From Kordia aestuariivivens (GTDB lineage Bacteria > Bacteroidota > Bacteroidia > Flavobacteriales > Flavobacteriaceae), in assembly GCF_014397005.1 (NCBI RefSeq), contig NZ_JACGWS010000015.1:85420-149419 (forward strand): 64,000 nucleotides of DNA, read 5' to 3'. The notes beneath the pieces were generated by a model. That model worked only from the letters and a program-made list of their open reading frames with translations. It was not told where the DNA came from and did not search any database. Positions 52,823 through 60,668 of this stretch are shown one piece after another (the first letter of the stretch is position 1; the number at the start of each line of letters is the position of its first letter). The position numbers and the translations under genes were made by a program.

Positions 52823-52915
52823 ATGCTAGAAAAATTAACACAATATGAAGTTCAGCATGCTAATGAGATTAGCGGTGGACTCACAACGGTAGAATATATT
52901 ATTATTTTGGCATAG
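52823..52915 (+). CDS. 30-residue double-glycine peptide
   Basis: MLEKLTQYEVQHANEISGG followed by LTTVEYIIILA. The first 19 residues look like a double-glycine leader of the kind cut by C39 peptidase-transporters, leaving an 11-residue hydrophobic product. Alternatively, G|LTTVEY matches the Flp-type prepilin pattern G|xxxxEY, though the hydrophobic helix stops after five residues. In the -1 frame at the stop, IVLLPDKRLQRI would extend the hydrophobic stretch. The gene ends just before a strong terminator. Reality as a gene is likely but not certain. Confidence 0.5.
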   Translation: MLEKLTQYEVQHANEISGGLTTVEYIIILA

Positions 52916-52950
52916 TATTATTGCCTGATAAAAGATTACAACGTATTTAG

Positions 52951-52974
52951 AGCGAGCTTCGGCTCGCTTTTTTT
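52951..52974 (+). terminator. Rho-independent terminator of the three-peptide operon
   Basis: 7-bp GC-rich stem AGCGAGC/GCTCGCT closed by a stable TTCG tetraloop, followed by a T-run. It ends the transcript carrying the first three small peptides. Confidence 0.93.
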
Positions 52975-53068
52975 GCACTCGTATTTAAATAATTACGACT
53001 ATAAAAGCTGTTTTTTTTCAATTTTCGACTTTAACTTAGGATCAGTTTAATTCTTAAAACATTTAATT

Positions 53069-53350
53069 ATGAAAAAGAAAAAGTATGGAAAATTGAAGCT
53101 TAACAAGTTTGAAGTTTCTAATCTAAATTTCACTAACTCAGTAGTTGGTGGAGTAGCAACGTTAACGGTTTGCTTTTCGTGCGATCCGAACGATTGTGTG
53201 TCAGATGGAACCCATTGTGATTGTGGAACCATAAGATGTGACGGCGGTGGCGGCGGAACAGCATCTCGCCCTAATTGCATTACTGCAAATTGTGGGTATC
53301 CTACAGACGGATGTCCTAGTGCAGATTGTGTAAGTTATGACTGTTCATAA
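53069..53350 (+). CDS. Cys-rich RiPP-like precursor with double-glycine site
   Basis: A 93-residue peptide. The leader is MKKKKYGKLKLNKFEVSNLN and a GG site lies in NSVVGGVATLTV (residues 27-28), giving a core of about 65 residues with 12 Cys, many Asp/Asn/Gly and a GGGGG run. Core motifs are FSCDPNDCVSDGTHCDCG and YPTDGCPSADCVSYDCS. The leader resembles those of the two upstream peptides, but the core is much larger. It may be heavily cross-linked or metal-binding. A nucleotidyltransferase gene starts 20 bp downstream. Confidence 0.78.
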   Translation: MKKKKYGKLKLNKFEVSNLNFTNSVVGGVATLTVCFSCDPNDCVSDGTHCDCGTIRCDGGGGGTASRPNCITANCGYPTDGCPSADCVSYDCS

Positions 53351-53370
53351 TCTTAATCCATTTTTTAATT

Positions 53371-54105
53371 ATGAGTTTTGAAACCACACTATTTCAAAAT
53401 TTTTTAAATCAATTATCTTATAGTTCTGAGATTGATCTGATGATTCTTTGCGGAAGTTATGCTTTAGGCACAGCTACCGAAACATCAGATATTGATCTCA
53501 GAATTATTCTTTCCAACACTTCTACAATTTCTGAAAGAAGAATAAAAACACTAGAAGGTTATCAATTTTCTTATGCAACTCACACAAAACGTAATTATAA
53601 AAAACTCATTGAACAGCAATTTGCGAATGGAAGTAAGTTTGAAGCCCGATTGTTAGCAACAGGAACTATTATATATCAGAAACCGGACAGTGATGTTGCT
53701 ATCAAAAATTTTGCTGCAAAAATCATTGAAACACCTTTTAAAAAGCTTTCGCAATACGAATTGAATAGAGTGCGCTACGGACTCAGAAATCAGTATGAAA
53801 AAGTGATGAAACTCTCTAAAGAATCAAGCTTTTTCTCGTATAATTATTTTTGTTTTTTGAAGAATACTTTACAAACGTACACCAATATTTTAGGAACAGA
53901 ATATATTTTAGAAGACAAACTAGAAGCGTATTTTTATTCAGAAGAATTTAGAAAGTTACATCAAATGCAAAATATTGATGATGAATTTTTTAAATCATTT
54001 TTTAAACAAGCGATTCAAGAAGTAAAAAAGACAAATCTAAAACAACTATACGAACATTTGGAAACTAAAATCGGAACTATTTCTTTAGAGGATTTTACTT
54101 TTTGA
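53371..54105 (+). CDS. Nucleotidyltransferase-domain protein next to the Cys-rich peptide
   Basis: A 244-residue protein. The N-terminal minimal nucleotidyltransferase domain has Gly28-Ser29 and the Asp40-x-Asp42 pair in LCGSYALGTATETSDIDLRIIL. The C-terminal ~130 residues are helical (GLRNQYEKVMKLSKESSFFSYNYFCF). The fold transfers a nucleotide to a small molecule, RNA or protein; antibiotic adenylyltransferases and toxin-antitoxin MntA are examples. It lies 20 bp after the Cys-rich precursor, so it may modify that peptide or give immunity. Its 3' end overlaps the convergent hydrolase gene by 11 bases. Confidence 0.75.
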   Translation: MSFETTLFQNFLNQLSYSSEIDLMILCGSYALGTATETSDIDLRIILSNTSTISERRIKTLEGYQFSYATHTKRNYKKLIEQQFANGSKFEARLLATGTIIYQKPDSDVAIKNFAAKIIETPFKKLSQYELNRVRYGLRNQYEKVMKLSKESSFFSYNYFCFLKNTLQTYTNILGTEYILEDKLEAYFYSEEFRKLHQMQNIDDEFFKSFFKQAIQEVKKTNLKQLYEHLETKIGTISLEDFTF

Positions 54106-54943
54106 TAAAATCAATCGTAGCATTTACAACTGCTTCCAAATCCTTTGGTAAATACGTTTCGTTCCACGGATGTTTCGCGCCAAAAACATGATCGGCATTT
54201 TCAATAAGCTGTAATTTGCTGTTTGGATTCCAAGCATGTAATTCATTTGCTTCTTCAACCGGAACCGCAGGATCTGTTGTTCCGTGAACAATTAAATGCG
54301 GAATTTGTATGTTTTTTGTTGCTTTCTGAATGTCTAAACGTGTTTCATTTGTTTTAAAATCTTCAAAAAACTGATAAAAATGCGGCATTTCTTGCTTCGT
54401 TCTGCCGTTTACAACATACATAACGCCAGTATTTTTCCAATGTTCTAAAGCTTCTCCTTTCGGGAAACGTGACGCGTAGTCTGAAACGCCCGCCCAAGAA
54501 ATCACATTCGTAATTTTGGCTTCTTCGGTGGCTTTTATAGTTACGATTCCGCCGCCGCGGGAATGTCCAATAAGTGAGCTATGTTCAGTGTTTATTTCAT
54601 CAGAAAATTCAAAAGTAGTATTTGTAACGTAATCGATCACGAATTGCAGATCGTTGAGTTCTTGGGTATAATTATTTTCACCGAATGCTTCTAAATCAGG
54701 AAAGTCAATTGGTTCCGAGATCGTTCCGCCATTGTGCGAAAAATTAAACTTCAAAAAGAAAAATCCAGCATCGGCAAAAGCTTCCGCAACCAAATCCCAC
54801 GCGCCCCAATCTTTAAAACCTTTGTAGCCATGACAAAAGATCACAATAGGCTTTGTTTGATCGTTCTTTGTAAAAAAGTAATCAACTAGTATATCTTTTT
54901 GGTTATTGCGTGTTAAAACGTTGTTTTTGAGCTTCTGCATCAT
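54095..54943 (-). CDS. Alpha/beta hydrolase (dienelactone hydrolase-like)
   Basis: A 282-residue cytoplasmic hydrolase. The nucleophile elbow is GHSRGGG (Ser in SLIGHSRGGGIVT), the acid is near HGTTDPAVPVEEA, and the catalytic His is in NADHVFGAKHPW. The oxyanion HGYKGFKDWGAWD block is typical of this subfamily. Natural substrate unknown. It starts two bases before the AddB-like stop, hence co-transcribed with it. Confidence 0.88.
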   Translation of the reverse strand: MMQKLKNNVLTRNNQKDILVDYFFTKNDQTKPIVIFCHGYKGFKDWGAWDLVAEAFADAGFFFLKFNFSHNGGTISEPIDFPDLEAFGENNYTQELNDLQFVIDYVTNTTFEFSDEINTEHSSLIGHSRGGGIVTIKATEEAKITNVISWAGVSDYASRFPKGEALEHWKNTGVMYVVNGRTKQEMPHFYQFFEDFKTNETRLDIQKATKNIQIPHLIVHGTTDPAVPVEEANELHAWNPNSKLQLIENADHVFGAKHPWNETYLPKDLEAVVNATIDFIKK

Positions 54944-54945
54944 GA

Positions 54946-57711
54946 TTAGACTTCTTTTTCAGTGAATGGAATGGTTTCGTTGCAAATTTCAAGAATGAGT
55001 CGTTTGAGTTCGATCAAAAAATCATCTAAAGTTTCCGAAGTTACCAATTGGTTTTTGGTGCGACTTCCAGGTTTATCTTTCGTTCCAAATTTTAAAAATC
55101 CGCTTTGTAAATTTTTAAAAGAAATAATTCCGGCTTCGGTATCTTGTTGAAATGGTTGTTTTTGATAAATCATGTAGGCATACGCCAATACTTGAAAGCT
55201 TTTGCTGTATTTATAATCTTGCGTAAGCAAATCCCATTCGACAATTTCTACATCGCCTTGCGACACTTTTCCTGTTTTATAATCAATAATTCGCATCACG
55301 CCGTCCAATTCGTCCACACGATCTACTTTTCCACCAATATATACGGGAAAATCAAGCTCAGGAATGTCTACTTTGGCTTGTAATGTTTGTTCTATTTGTA
55401 GAATTCGTAATGTTTTGCCTGTTTGTAACGTTTGTATTTCTTGATTTAAAAAGTTGGTGACATAACGTTTGGCAACCTTGAAAATGATGAGGTTTTTTCC
55501 ACGTTTGATATTTCCTTCTCCATATGTTCTTTTGAAATTTTCCGTGACTAATGGTTCTACTTTTTTAAACATCGCTTTGATGTCTGCTACCACAATAATT
55601 TTTCCTTCAAAAGGTTTGTACAACAACTCCAACGTATCATGAACCACAGTTCCGAGTGTGTTGGCTGCGACCGTTTCTTCAACAGCTTCGTATTCTTTAA
55701 TGCCCAATATTTTTTGATAATAAAAATCGATGGGATTTCTAATATAGGAAGTCAACGCAGAAGGCGAGAAGCTTTTGTTTGCAATTTCTTTGACGCGCTC
55801 TAAAATATGCGCTTCTTTTTGCACGACTTGCAAATGGTTTTCAATTTTTGGCACTTTCGGAATGACGACATGTTGCGAAACCGTATGATTTGGCATTGCG
55901 TAGGTTTCTAATTGCATCAAGAAACGACTTTTTTCGCCACCATTCAAACCGTCAGCTTCGGTATTGTATAGTAAATATACGTTTTCAGCTCTGTGCAATA
56001 ATCTATAAAAATGATACGTGTAAATGGCATCTTTTTCTTTGTATGTTGGGAGATTGAACTGTTTTTTTAGATCAAATGGAATAAAGGAATTGTTACTTTT
56101 TCCAGAAGGCAAAATTCCTTCGTTTACCGAGGAAAGAATCACGGTTTTAAAGTCTAAAACGCGTGTTTCTAACATTCCCATTAATTGCAATCCTTGAAGC
56201 GGCTCACCTCTAAAATCGAGCGTTTCTGTACTGATGATTTCTTTGTACAGCGCTAATAACGATTTTATATCTGTGATGTAATTGTGTTGTTTGGTCAACA
56301 GTTGTAATTGATTGAATACTTCGTTGAAACGATATAAATATTCTAGTGCTAACAAATGTTGTTCGCGATGTTCAATCAAAGTAGTTTTTAAGCGACGAAT
56401 TAATGTGATACAATGTTGAATTGCCACTTTTGGTTTGTTGTTCCAATAGGTAAAAAGCATTTTGGCAATATCTTGAATGTCTTTAGGAAATCGTTCTACA
56501 ATCAACTCCGTATTGACGTAAATGATATTGTTTGTTTGAATGTACTGAATGATGTCAGCCGCTAAGTTTGTGTCTTCTTGTTGAAATAGCGGACGCAAAT
56601 TTGTGTCTGAAAGCACATTGATGATATTTTTATAGTAAAATGTATCGTTTCGATGATGTTCTTGAAGTAGGTATAAATTATTGAATGTGGTTGCCAGTGG
56701 AATATCTTTTAGTGGAAAACCCATCGTAATATTGAGTTTTTCAATTTCGATCGGCAATGAGTTTAAACACGGAATTAGTAATTGTTCGTCACCTAAAACC
56801 ACTGCAACATCTTGTAGTGTTTCTTCTTTTTGTTGTAATTCTTGTAGAATTTCTCCAATGTGTTTTGCCTGCGTTACATTTTTGGGAACACCAATGATTT
56901 CAATATTTTTTTTACTTGAAAAATTATCCGCAACCCACGAGAAGTCGTTCTTCTTAAAGTAATTCCAGTCATAACGATGGCGGCGCAAAAACAAACTTGC
57001 ATCGTGTTCGGGATCGTCAAAAAATACGTGATCCGTATCCCATAAAATTTCTGCCAAGCCAACTTCTAAAAACTCTTGAATGATTTTTTCTTCGGCAGTA
57101 TTCAACGCATTGAAACCAATGAAATAATGTTTTTTGTCTTCGTTTTTTTGGAGATAGAACTCTAAACTGTCAACCGCTTCTCTGTAGACCAAACCTTGAT
57201 AGGCAATTCCTTTTTGCGTGATTTTTTCGGTCAGTGCGTTATAATAGTCTTCAAGCTTATTCCAAAACGTAAGATAGTTTTTGACTAAGGTTGTTGGTTC
57301 TTTTTCCAACGACCAATGATTGATTTCCTGAATTGCACCTAAATAATTAAATATATCCTTTTGCGGAATCAGATAGCGATCAATTTCATTAAAGTCTTGT
57401 AGTAATATTTGCGCCCATTTTGAAAAGGAATCAAAAGGTTCTTGCGATTCTTTTGGTGTGAGTTCTTTGTATACGGTGTAAAATTCAAAGAGTAATTCGG
57501 TATTACTTACAGCTGTATATCCAGAAATTTGTTCCACCAATTCTTCTATACTGAGAATATCAGGTGCAAAGGAAGTCTTTTGAATTTGTTGTGAAAGTTC
57601 ATGTTTTAAGAAAACGCCTGCTCTTTTGCTAGGCAATACCAATGTAAGATGGCTTATGTCGGTATTGTTTTCTAAAATATAGTGAACAACATGAGAAAGG
57701 AATGACTTCAT
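54946..57711 (-). CDS. AddB-like PD-(D/E)XK nuclease of double-strand-break repair
   Basis: A 921-residue protein. The N-terminal two-thirds is an inactivated helicase-like region (LTLVLPSKRAGVFLKHEL; LGDEQLLIPCLNSLP; VILSSVNEGILPSGKSNN). The C-terminal RecB-type nuclease has LGTVVHDTLE, GGKVDRVDELDG and IIDYKTGKV. It pairs with the AddA-like protein encoded at 60669-63815 to resect DNA ends. Unlike classical addAB operons, a porin gene and kbl separate the two. The iron-sulfur Cys set of Gram-positive AddB is not evident. Confidence 0.87.
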   Translation of the reverse strand: MKSFLSHVVHYILENNTDISHLTLVLPSKRAGVFLKHELSQQIQKTSFAPDILSIEELVEQISGYTAVSNTELLFEFYTVYKELTPKESQEPFDSFSKWAQILLQDFNEIDRYLIPQKDIFNYLGAIQEINHWSLEKEPTTLVKNYLTFWNKLEDYYNALTEKITQKGIAYQGLVYREAVDSLEFYLQKNEDKKHYFIGFNALNTAEEKIIQEFLEVGLAEILWDTDHVFFDDPEHDASLFLRRHRYDWNYFKKNDFSWVADNFSSKKNIEIIGVPKNVTQAKHIGEILQELQQKEETLQDVAVVLGDEQLLIPCLNSLPIEIEKLNITMGFPLKDIPLATTFNNLYLLQEHHRNDTFYYKNIINVLSDTNLRPLFQQEDTNLAADIIQYIQTNNIIYVNTELIVERFPKDIQDIAKMLFTYWNNKPKVAIQHCITLIRRLKTTLIEHREQHLLALEYLYRFNEVFNQLQLLTKQHNYITDIKSLLALYKEIISTETLDFRGEPLQGLQLMGMLETRVLDFKTVILSSVNEGILPSGKSNNSFIPFDLKKQFNLPTYKEKDAIYTYHFYRLLHRAENVYLLYNTEADGLNGGEKSRFLMQLETYAMPNHTVSQHVVIPKVPKIENHLQVVQKEAHILERVKEIANKSFSPSALTSYIRNPIDFYYQKILGIKEYEAVEETVAANTLGTVVHDTLELLYKPFEGKIIVVADIKAMFKKVEPLVTENFKRTYGEGNIKRGKNLIIFKVAKRYVTNFLNQEIQTLQTGKTLRILQIEQTLQAKVDIPELDFPVYIGGKVDRVDELDGVMRIIDYKTGKVSQGDVEIVEWDLLTQDYKYSKSFQVLAYAYMIYQKQPFQQDTEAGIISFKNLQSGFLKFGTKDKPGSRTKNQLVTSETLDDFLIELKRLILEICNETIPFTEKEV

Positions 57712-57723
57712 GTTGTAAAAATA

Positions 57724-57755
57724 AAAAAACGCCTCGAGATATCGAGGCGTTTTTT
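57724..57755. terminator. Strong bidirectional-looking terminator after the OmpA/TSP3 gene
   Basis: 14-bp stem AAAAAACGCCTCGA/TCGAGGCGTTTTTT with a four-base loop; A6 and T6 arms give a usable U-run on either strand. It terminates the porin transcript on the minus strand. Confidence 0.9.
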
Positions 57756-57781
57756 ATGAAGTTATTTTGAGTTTAAATTAA

Positions 57782-59152
57782 TTATCTAACTAATTTAATA
57801 TCTACTCTTCTGTTTTGTGCTCTACCTTTTCTAGTTTTGTTAGAAGCGATAGGATCAGATTCACCGTATCCAGTTGCAGTAAACGTGTTGCTTACTTTAC
57901 TTTCTAGGTATTTCTTAACTGCGTTAGCTCTTTCTTGAGATAATTTCATATTTAACGCTTCAGAACCAACACTATCAGTGTGACCACCAATTGTGAATTT
58001 TTCGTCTGGGAAACCTTTCAATAATTCAGCAATCTTGTCTAAGATAACGTACGTTTCAGCTTTGAAAGAATCTTTTCCTGAGTTGAAGTATACAGTTCTA
58101 GCTAAGTTATCTAATACTGTAATTTCAGTTTCAGTCATTCTAGCGATTGGAGGACATCCGTCGTTTTCAGCAACACCTGCTACTACTGGACATCTATCAT
58201 CTTTGTCTAATACTCCGTCTCCGTCTTTGTCAGTCCATGGGCAACCTTTGTTTGCAGATGGTCCAGCTTCAGTAGGACAGTTATCTTTAGCGTCAGTGAT
58301 TCCGTCACTATCAGTATCAGGACATCCGTTCATTGCAGCAGAACCTGCTACTTCTGGACAGTCATCTTTACCATCAGCAATTCCGTCACCGTCAGTATCA
58401 GGACATCCGTTTAATGCAGCTAAACCTGCAGTATCAGGACAGTCATCTTTACTGTCTTCGATTCCGTCACCGTCAGTATCAGGACAACCATTAAATTCTG
58501 GTAAACCTTTTACATCTGGACAAGCGTCATCTTTGTCAAAAATTCCATCATCATCAGAATCCTTTCCACCAAACTTGATAGCAATACCTGCCATGTGTTG
58601 GAAGTGAGGAGCTAAATAATCCTCGAAAGAATGCTTGTAAGTTGTTTGTAAGTTGAATGCAATGTTTTCTGTGAACCAGTAGTTAATACCTAAACCTGCG
58701 TTTACTGTACCAGCTCCAACATTATCAACCCAAGTGTAACCTCCACCAACTTCTACATAAGGATCAAATTTCCCCATGTTGTAAAGTTCGTTAATGTTGT
58801 ACTTGATAAGTGCGTCAAATCCGTAGTAAGTTAAATCTTCTACTTTGGCGTCACCGTACTTTTCAATTTTGTTTACCGAACCTCTTAATCCAACAGAAAA
58901 TCCGTCTCCAACGTACTTAGAAACACTAATTGAAGAAAGTGTTGGTAGGATGTTGTAATGGTCTCCTACGTTAAAATATTCGTCAAACCATTTACCCGTA
59001 ATACCTGCTGCTTCCATATCATTTGTTGGATAGAAGTCAACTGCATTTATGGCTACATTAATTTGCCAAGGGTTATTTGAGTCTTGAGCTTTTACGTTGC
59101 TGAATCCTACTACAAGCAACAAAGCAACTAAAAATCTGCTAAGATGTTTCAT
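57782..59152 (-). CDS. OmpA-family porin with thrombospondin type 3 repeats (OprF-like)
   Basis: A 456-residue outer-membrane protein. The signal peptide is residues 1-22 (LVALLLVVGFSNVKAQ) and the N-terminal 8-strand barrel covers about 25-205. Five calcium-binding TSP3 repeats of the DTDGDGIxDxxDxCPxxAG type follow at about 210-325. The C-terminal OmpA domain (about 345-456) has VYFNSGKDSFKAETY, IGGHTDSVGSEALN and RRVDIKLVR. It stabilises the envelope and is usually very abundant, which fits the TATATTTG promoter and strong terminator. Confidence 0.95.
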   Translation of the reverse strand: MKHLSRFLVALLLVVGFSNVKAQDSNNPWQINVAINAVDFYPTNDMEAAGITGKWFDEYFNVGDHYNILPTLSSISVSKYVGDGFSVGLRGSVNKIEKYGDAKVEDLTYYGFDALIKYNINELYNMGKFDPYVEVGGGYTWVDNVGAGTVNAGLGINYWFTENIAFNLQTTYKHSFEDYLAPHFQHMAGIAIKFGGKDSDDDGIFDKDDACPDVKGLPEFNGCPDTDGDGIEDSKDDCPDTAGLAALNGCPDTDGDGIADGKDDCPEVAGSAAMNGCPDTDSDGITDAKDNCPTEAGPSANKGCPWTDKDGDGVLDKDDRCPVVAGVAENDGCPPIARMTETEITVLDNLARTVYFNSGKDSFKAETYVILDKIAELLKGFPDEKFTIGGHTDSVGSEALNMKLSQERANAVKKYLESKVSNTFTATGYGESDPIASNKTRKGRAQNRRVDIKLVR

Positions 59153-59220
59153 GTTTAATTATTTAATTTTAAGTGTTAATTAAAGGACAAATGTAAGTTG
59201 TTAATACTTATTAACAAAGA

Positions 59221-59228
59221 CAAATATA
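59221..59228 (-). promoter_or_regulatory. Flavobacterial -7 promoter box for the OmpA/TSP3 gene
   Basis: Minus strand TATATTTG, a perfect TAnnTTTG match, 69 bp before the start codon. Confidence 0.55.
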
Positions 59229-59272
59229 TTAATTTTTTTAGAATCCTTTAAGAAATATTTGTAATTAAGCTT

Positions 59273-60466
59273 TTAAATTACATTTAATTCTTTCCCAATC
59301 TCTGTAAACGCAGTAATAGCTTGGTCTAAGTGAGCCTTCGTATGAGCGGCAGATAATTGTACTCGTATTCTTGCTTTTCCCTTAGGGACTACAGGATAGA
59401 AAAAACCTATTACATAGATTCCTTTTTCTAGTAGTTTATCAGCCATTATTTGCGAAAGCTTCGCATCATAGAGCATAACTGGTACAATTGCCGAGTCGCC
59501 ATCTACGATATCAAAACCTGCGTCTTTGATTCCTTTTTTGAAATAGTTGGTGTTTTCTTCTAGCTGATCACGTAAAGTTGTATCGGTTGCTAACATCTCA
59601 AATACTTTGATAGATGCGCCTACAATAGCAGGAGCTAGGGAGTTTGAAAATAAATACGGTCTTGAGCGTTGGCGTAATATTTCAATGATTTCTTTTTTCC
59701 CTGTGGTATATCCGCCCATAGCGCCGCCCATTGCTTTTCCAAGTGTTCCTGTAATGATGTCAATGCGTCCCATTACATTTTTCTCTTCCAATGTTCCGCG
59801 TCCTGTTTCGCCAATAAAACCAGTAGCATGACATTCGTCAATCATGATCATGGCATCATATTTTTCGGCTAATACAGCAATTTCATCTAAAGGTGCTACC
59901 AATCCGTCCATGGAGAAAACTCCGTCAGTAACAACGATTTTAAAGCGTGCACCATCTGCATTTGCTTGTTGCAATTGCTTTTCCAAATCTGCCATATCAT
60001 TGTTTTGATAGCGATAACGCGCCGCTTTACACAAACGAACACCATCAATAATAGAAGCATGATTTAACGAATCAGAGATGATTGCATCTTCTTTCGTAAG
60101 TAAAGGTTCAAAAACACCACCATTAGCATCAAAAGCAGCGGCATATAAAATGGTATCTTCTGTTCCGTAATATTCTGCTATTTTTTTCTCTAATGTTTTG
60201 TGAATGTCTTGCGTTCCACAAATAAAACGAACAGACGACATTCCAAATCCGTGCGTGTCCATCGTATCTTTTGCTGCCTGAATTACATCTGGATGCGAAG
60301 ACAATCCTAAGTAATTATTAGCGCAAAAGTTAAGAACGGTTTCGCCAGTGTTTATAGTAATTTCAGCTCCTTGTGGTGAAGTAATGATGCGTTCTTTTTT
60401 ATAAAGTCCGGCATCTTTAATTTCTTGAAGTTCTTTTTCTAAGTGTTGTTGTATACTTCCGTACAT
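59273..60466 (-). CDS. kbl: Glycine C-acetyltransferase (2-amino-3-ketobutyrate CoA ligase)
   Basis: A 397-residue PLP enzyme of the alpha-oxoamine synthase family that splits 2-amino-3-ketobutyrate with CoA into glycine and acetyl-CoA in threonine breakdown. The PLP lysine is Lys244 in [14 protein letters not shown]. Other blocks are [25 protein letters not shown] and [12 protein letters not shown]. Threonine dehydrogenase is not adjacent. Confidence 0.95.
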   Translation of the reverse strand: MYGSIQQHLEKELQEIKDAGLYKKERIITSPQGAEITINTGETVLNFCANNYLGLSSHPDVIQAAKDTMDTHGFGMSSVRFICGTQDIHKTLEKKIAEYYGTEDTILYAAAFDANGGVFEPLLTKEDAIISDSLNHASIIDGVRLCKAARYRYQNNDMADLEKQLQQANADGARFKIVVTDGVFSMDGLVAPLDEIAVLAEKYDAMIMIDECHATGFIGETGRGTLEEKNVMGRIDIITGTLGKAMGGAMGGYTTGKKEIIEILRQRSRPYLFSNSLAPAIVGASIKVFEMLATDTTLRDQLEENTNYFKKGIKDAGFDIVDGDSAIVPVMLYDAKLSQIMADKLLEKGIYVIGFFYPVVPKGKARIRVQLSAAHTKAHLDQAITAFTEIGKELNVI

Positions 60467-60668
60467 GTTGTTTAATTTTTTACAAAAATAGCTACGATTT
60501 TTGAGTTATACCATTTATCATTTGAATTTACTGTAATAAAACACCCTTTTTCCCTTTCCTCTTTATTAAAAACAGAAACCGTAGCTAAGGCTATGCTTTC
60601 CTTTTTTAACTCGAATAAAGAAAAAAATCATTATTTTCTTATTCAGGAAATTCAAACAACAACTGGTA

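Noticed and set aside
57993..58607. 204-codon plus-strand Ser/Pro-rich repeat frame
   Set aside because: It is the reverse reading of the five TSP3 calcium repeats of the OmpA/TSP3 gene.
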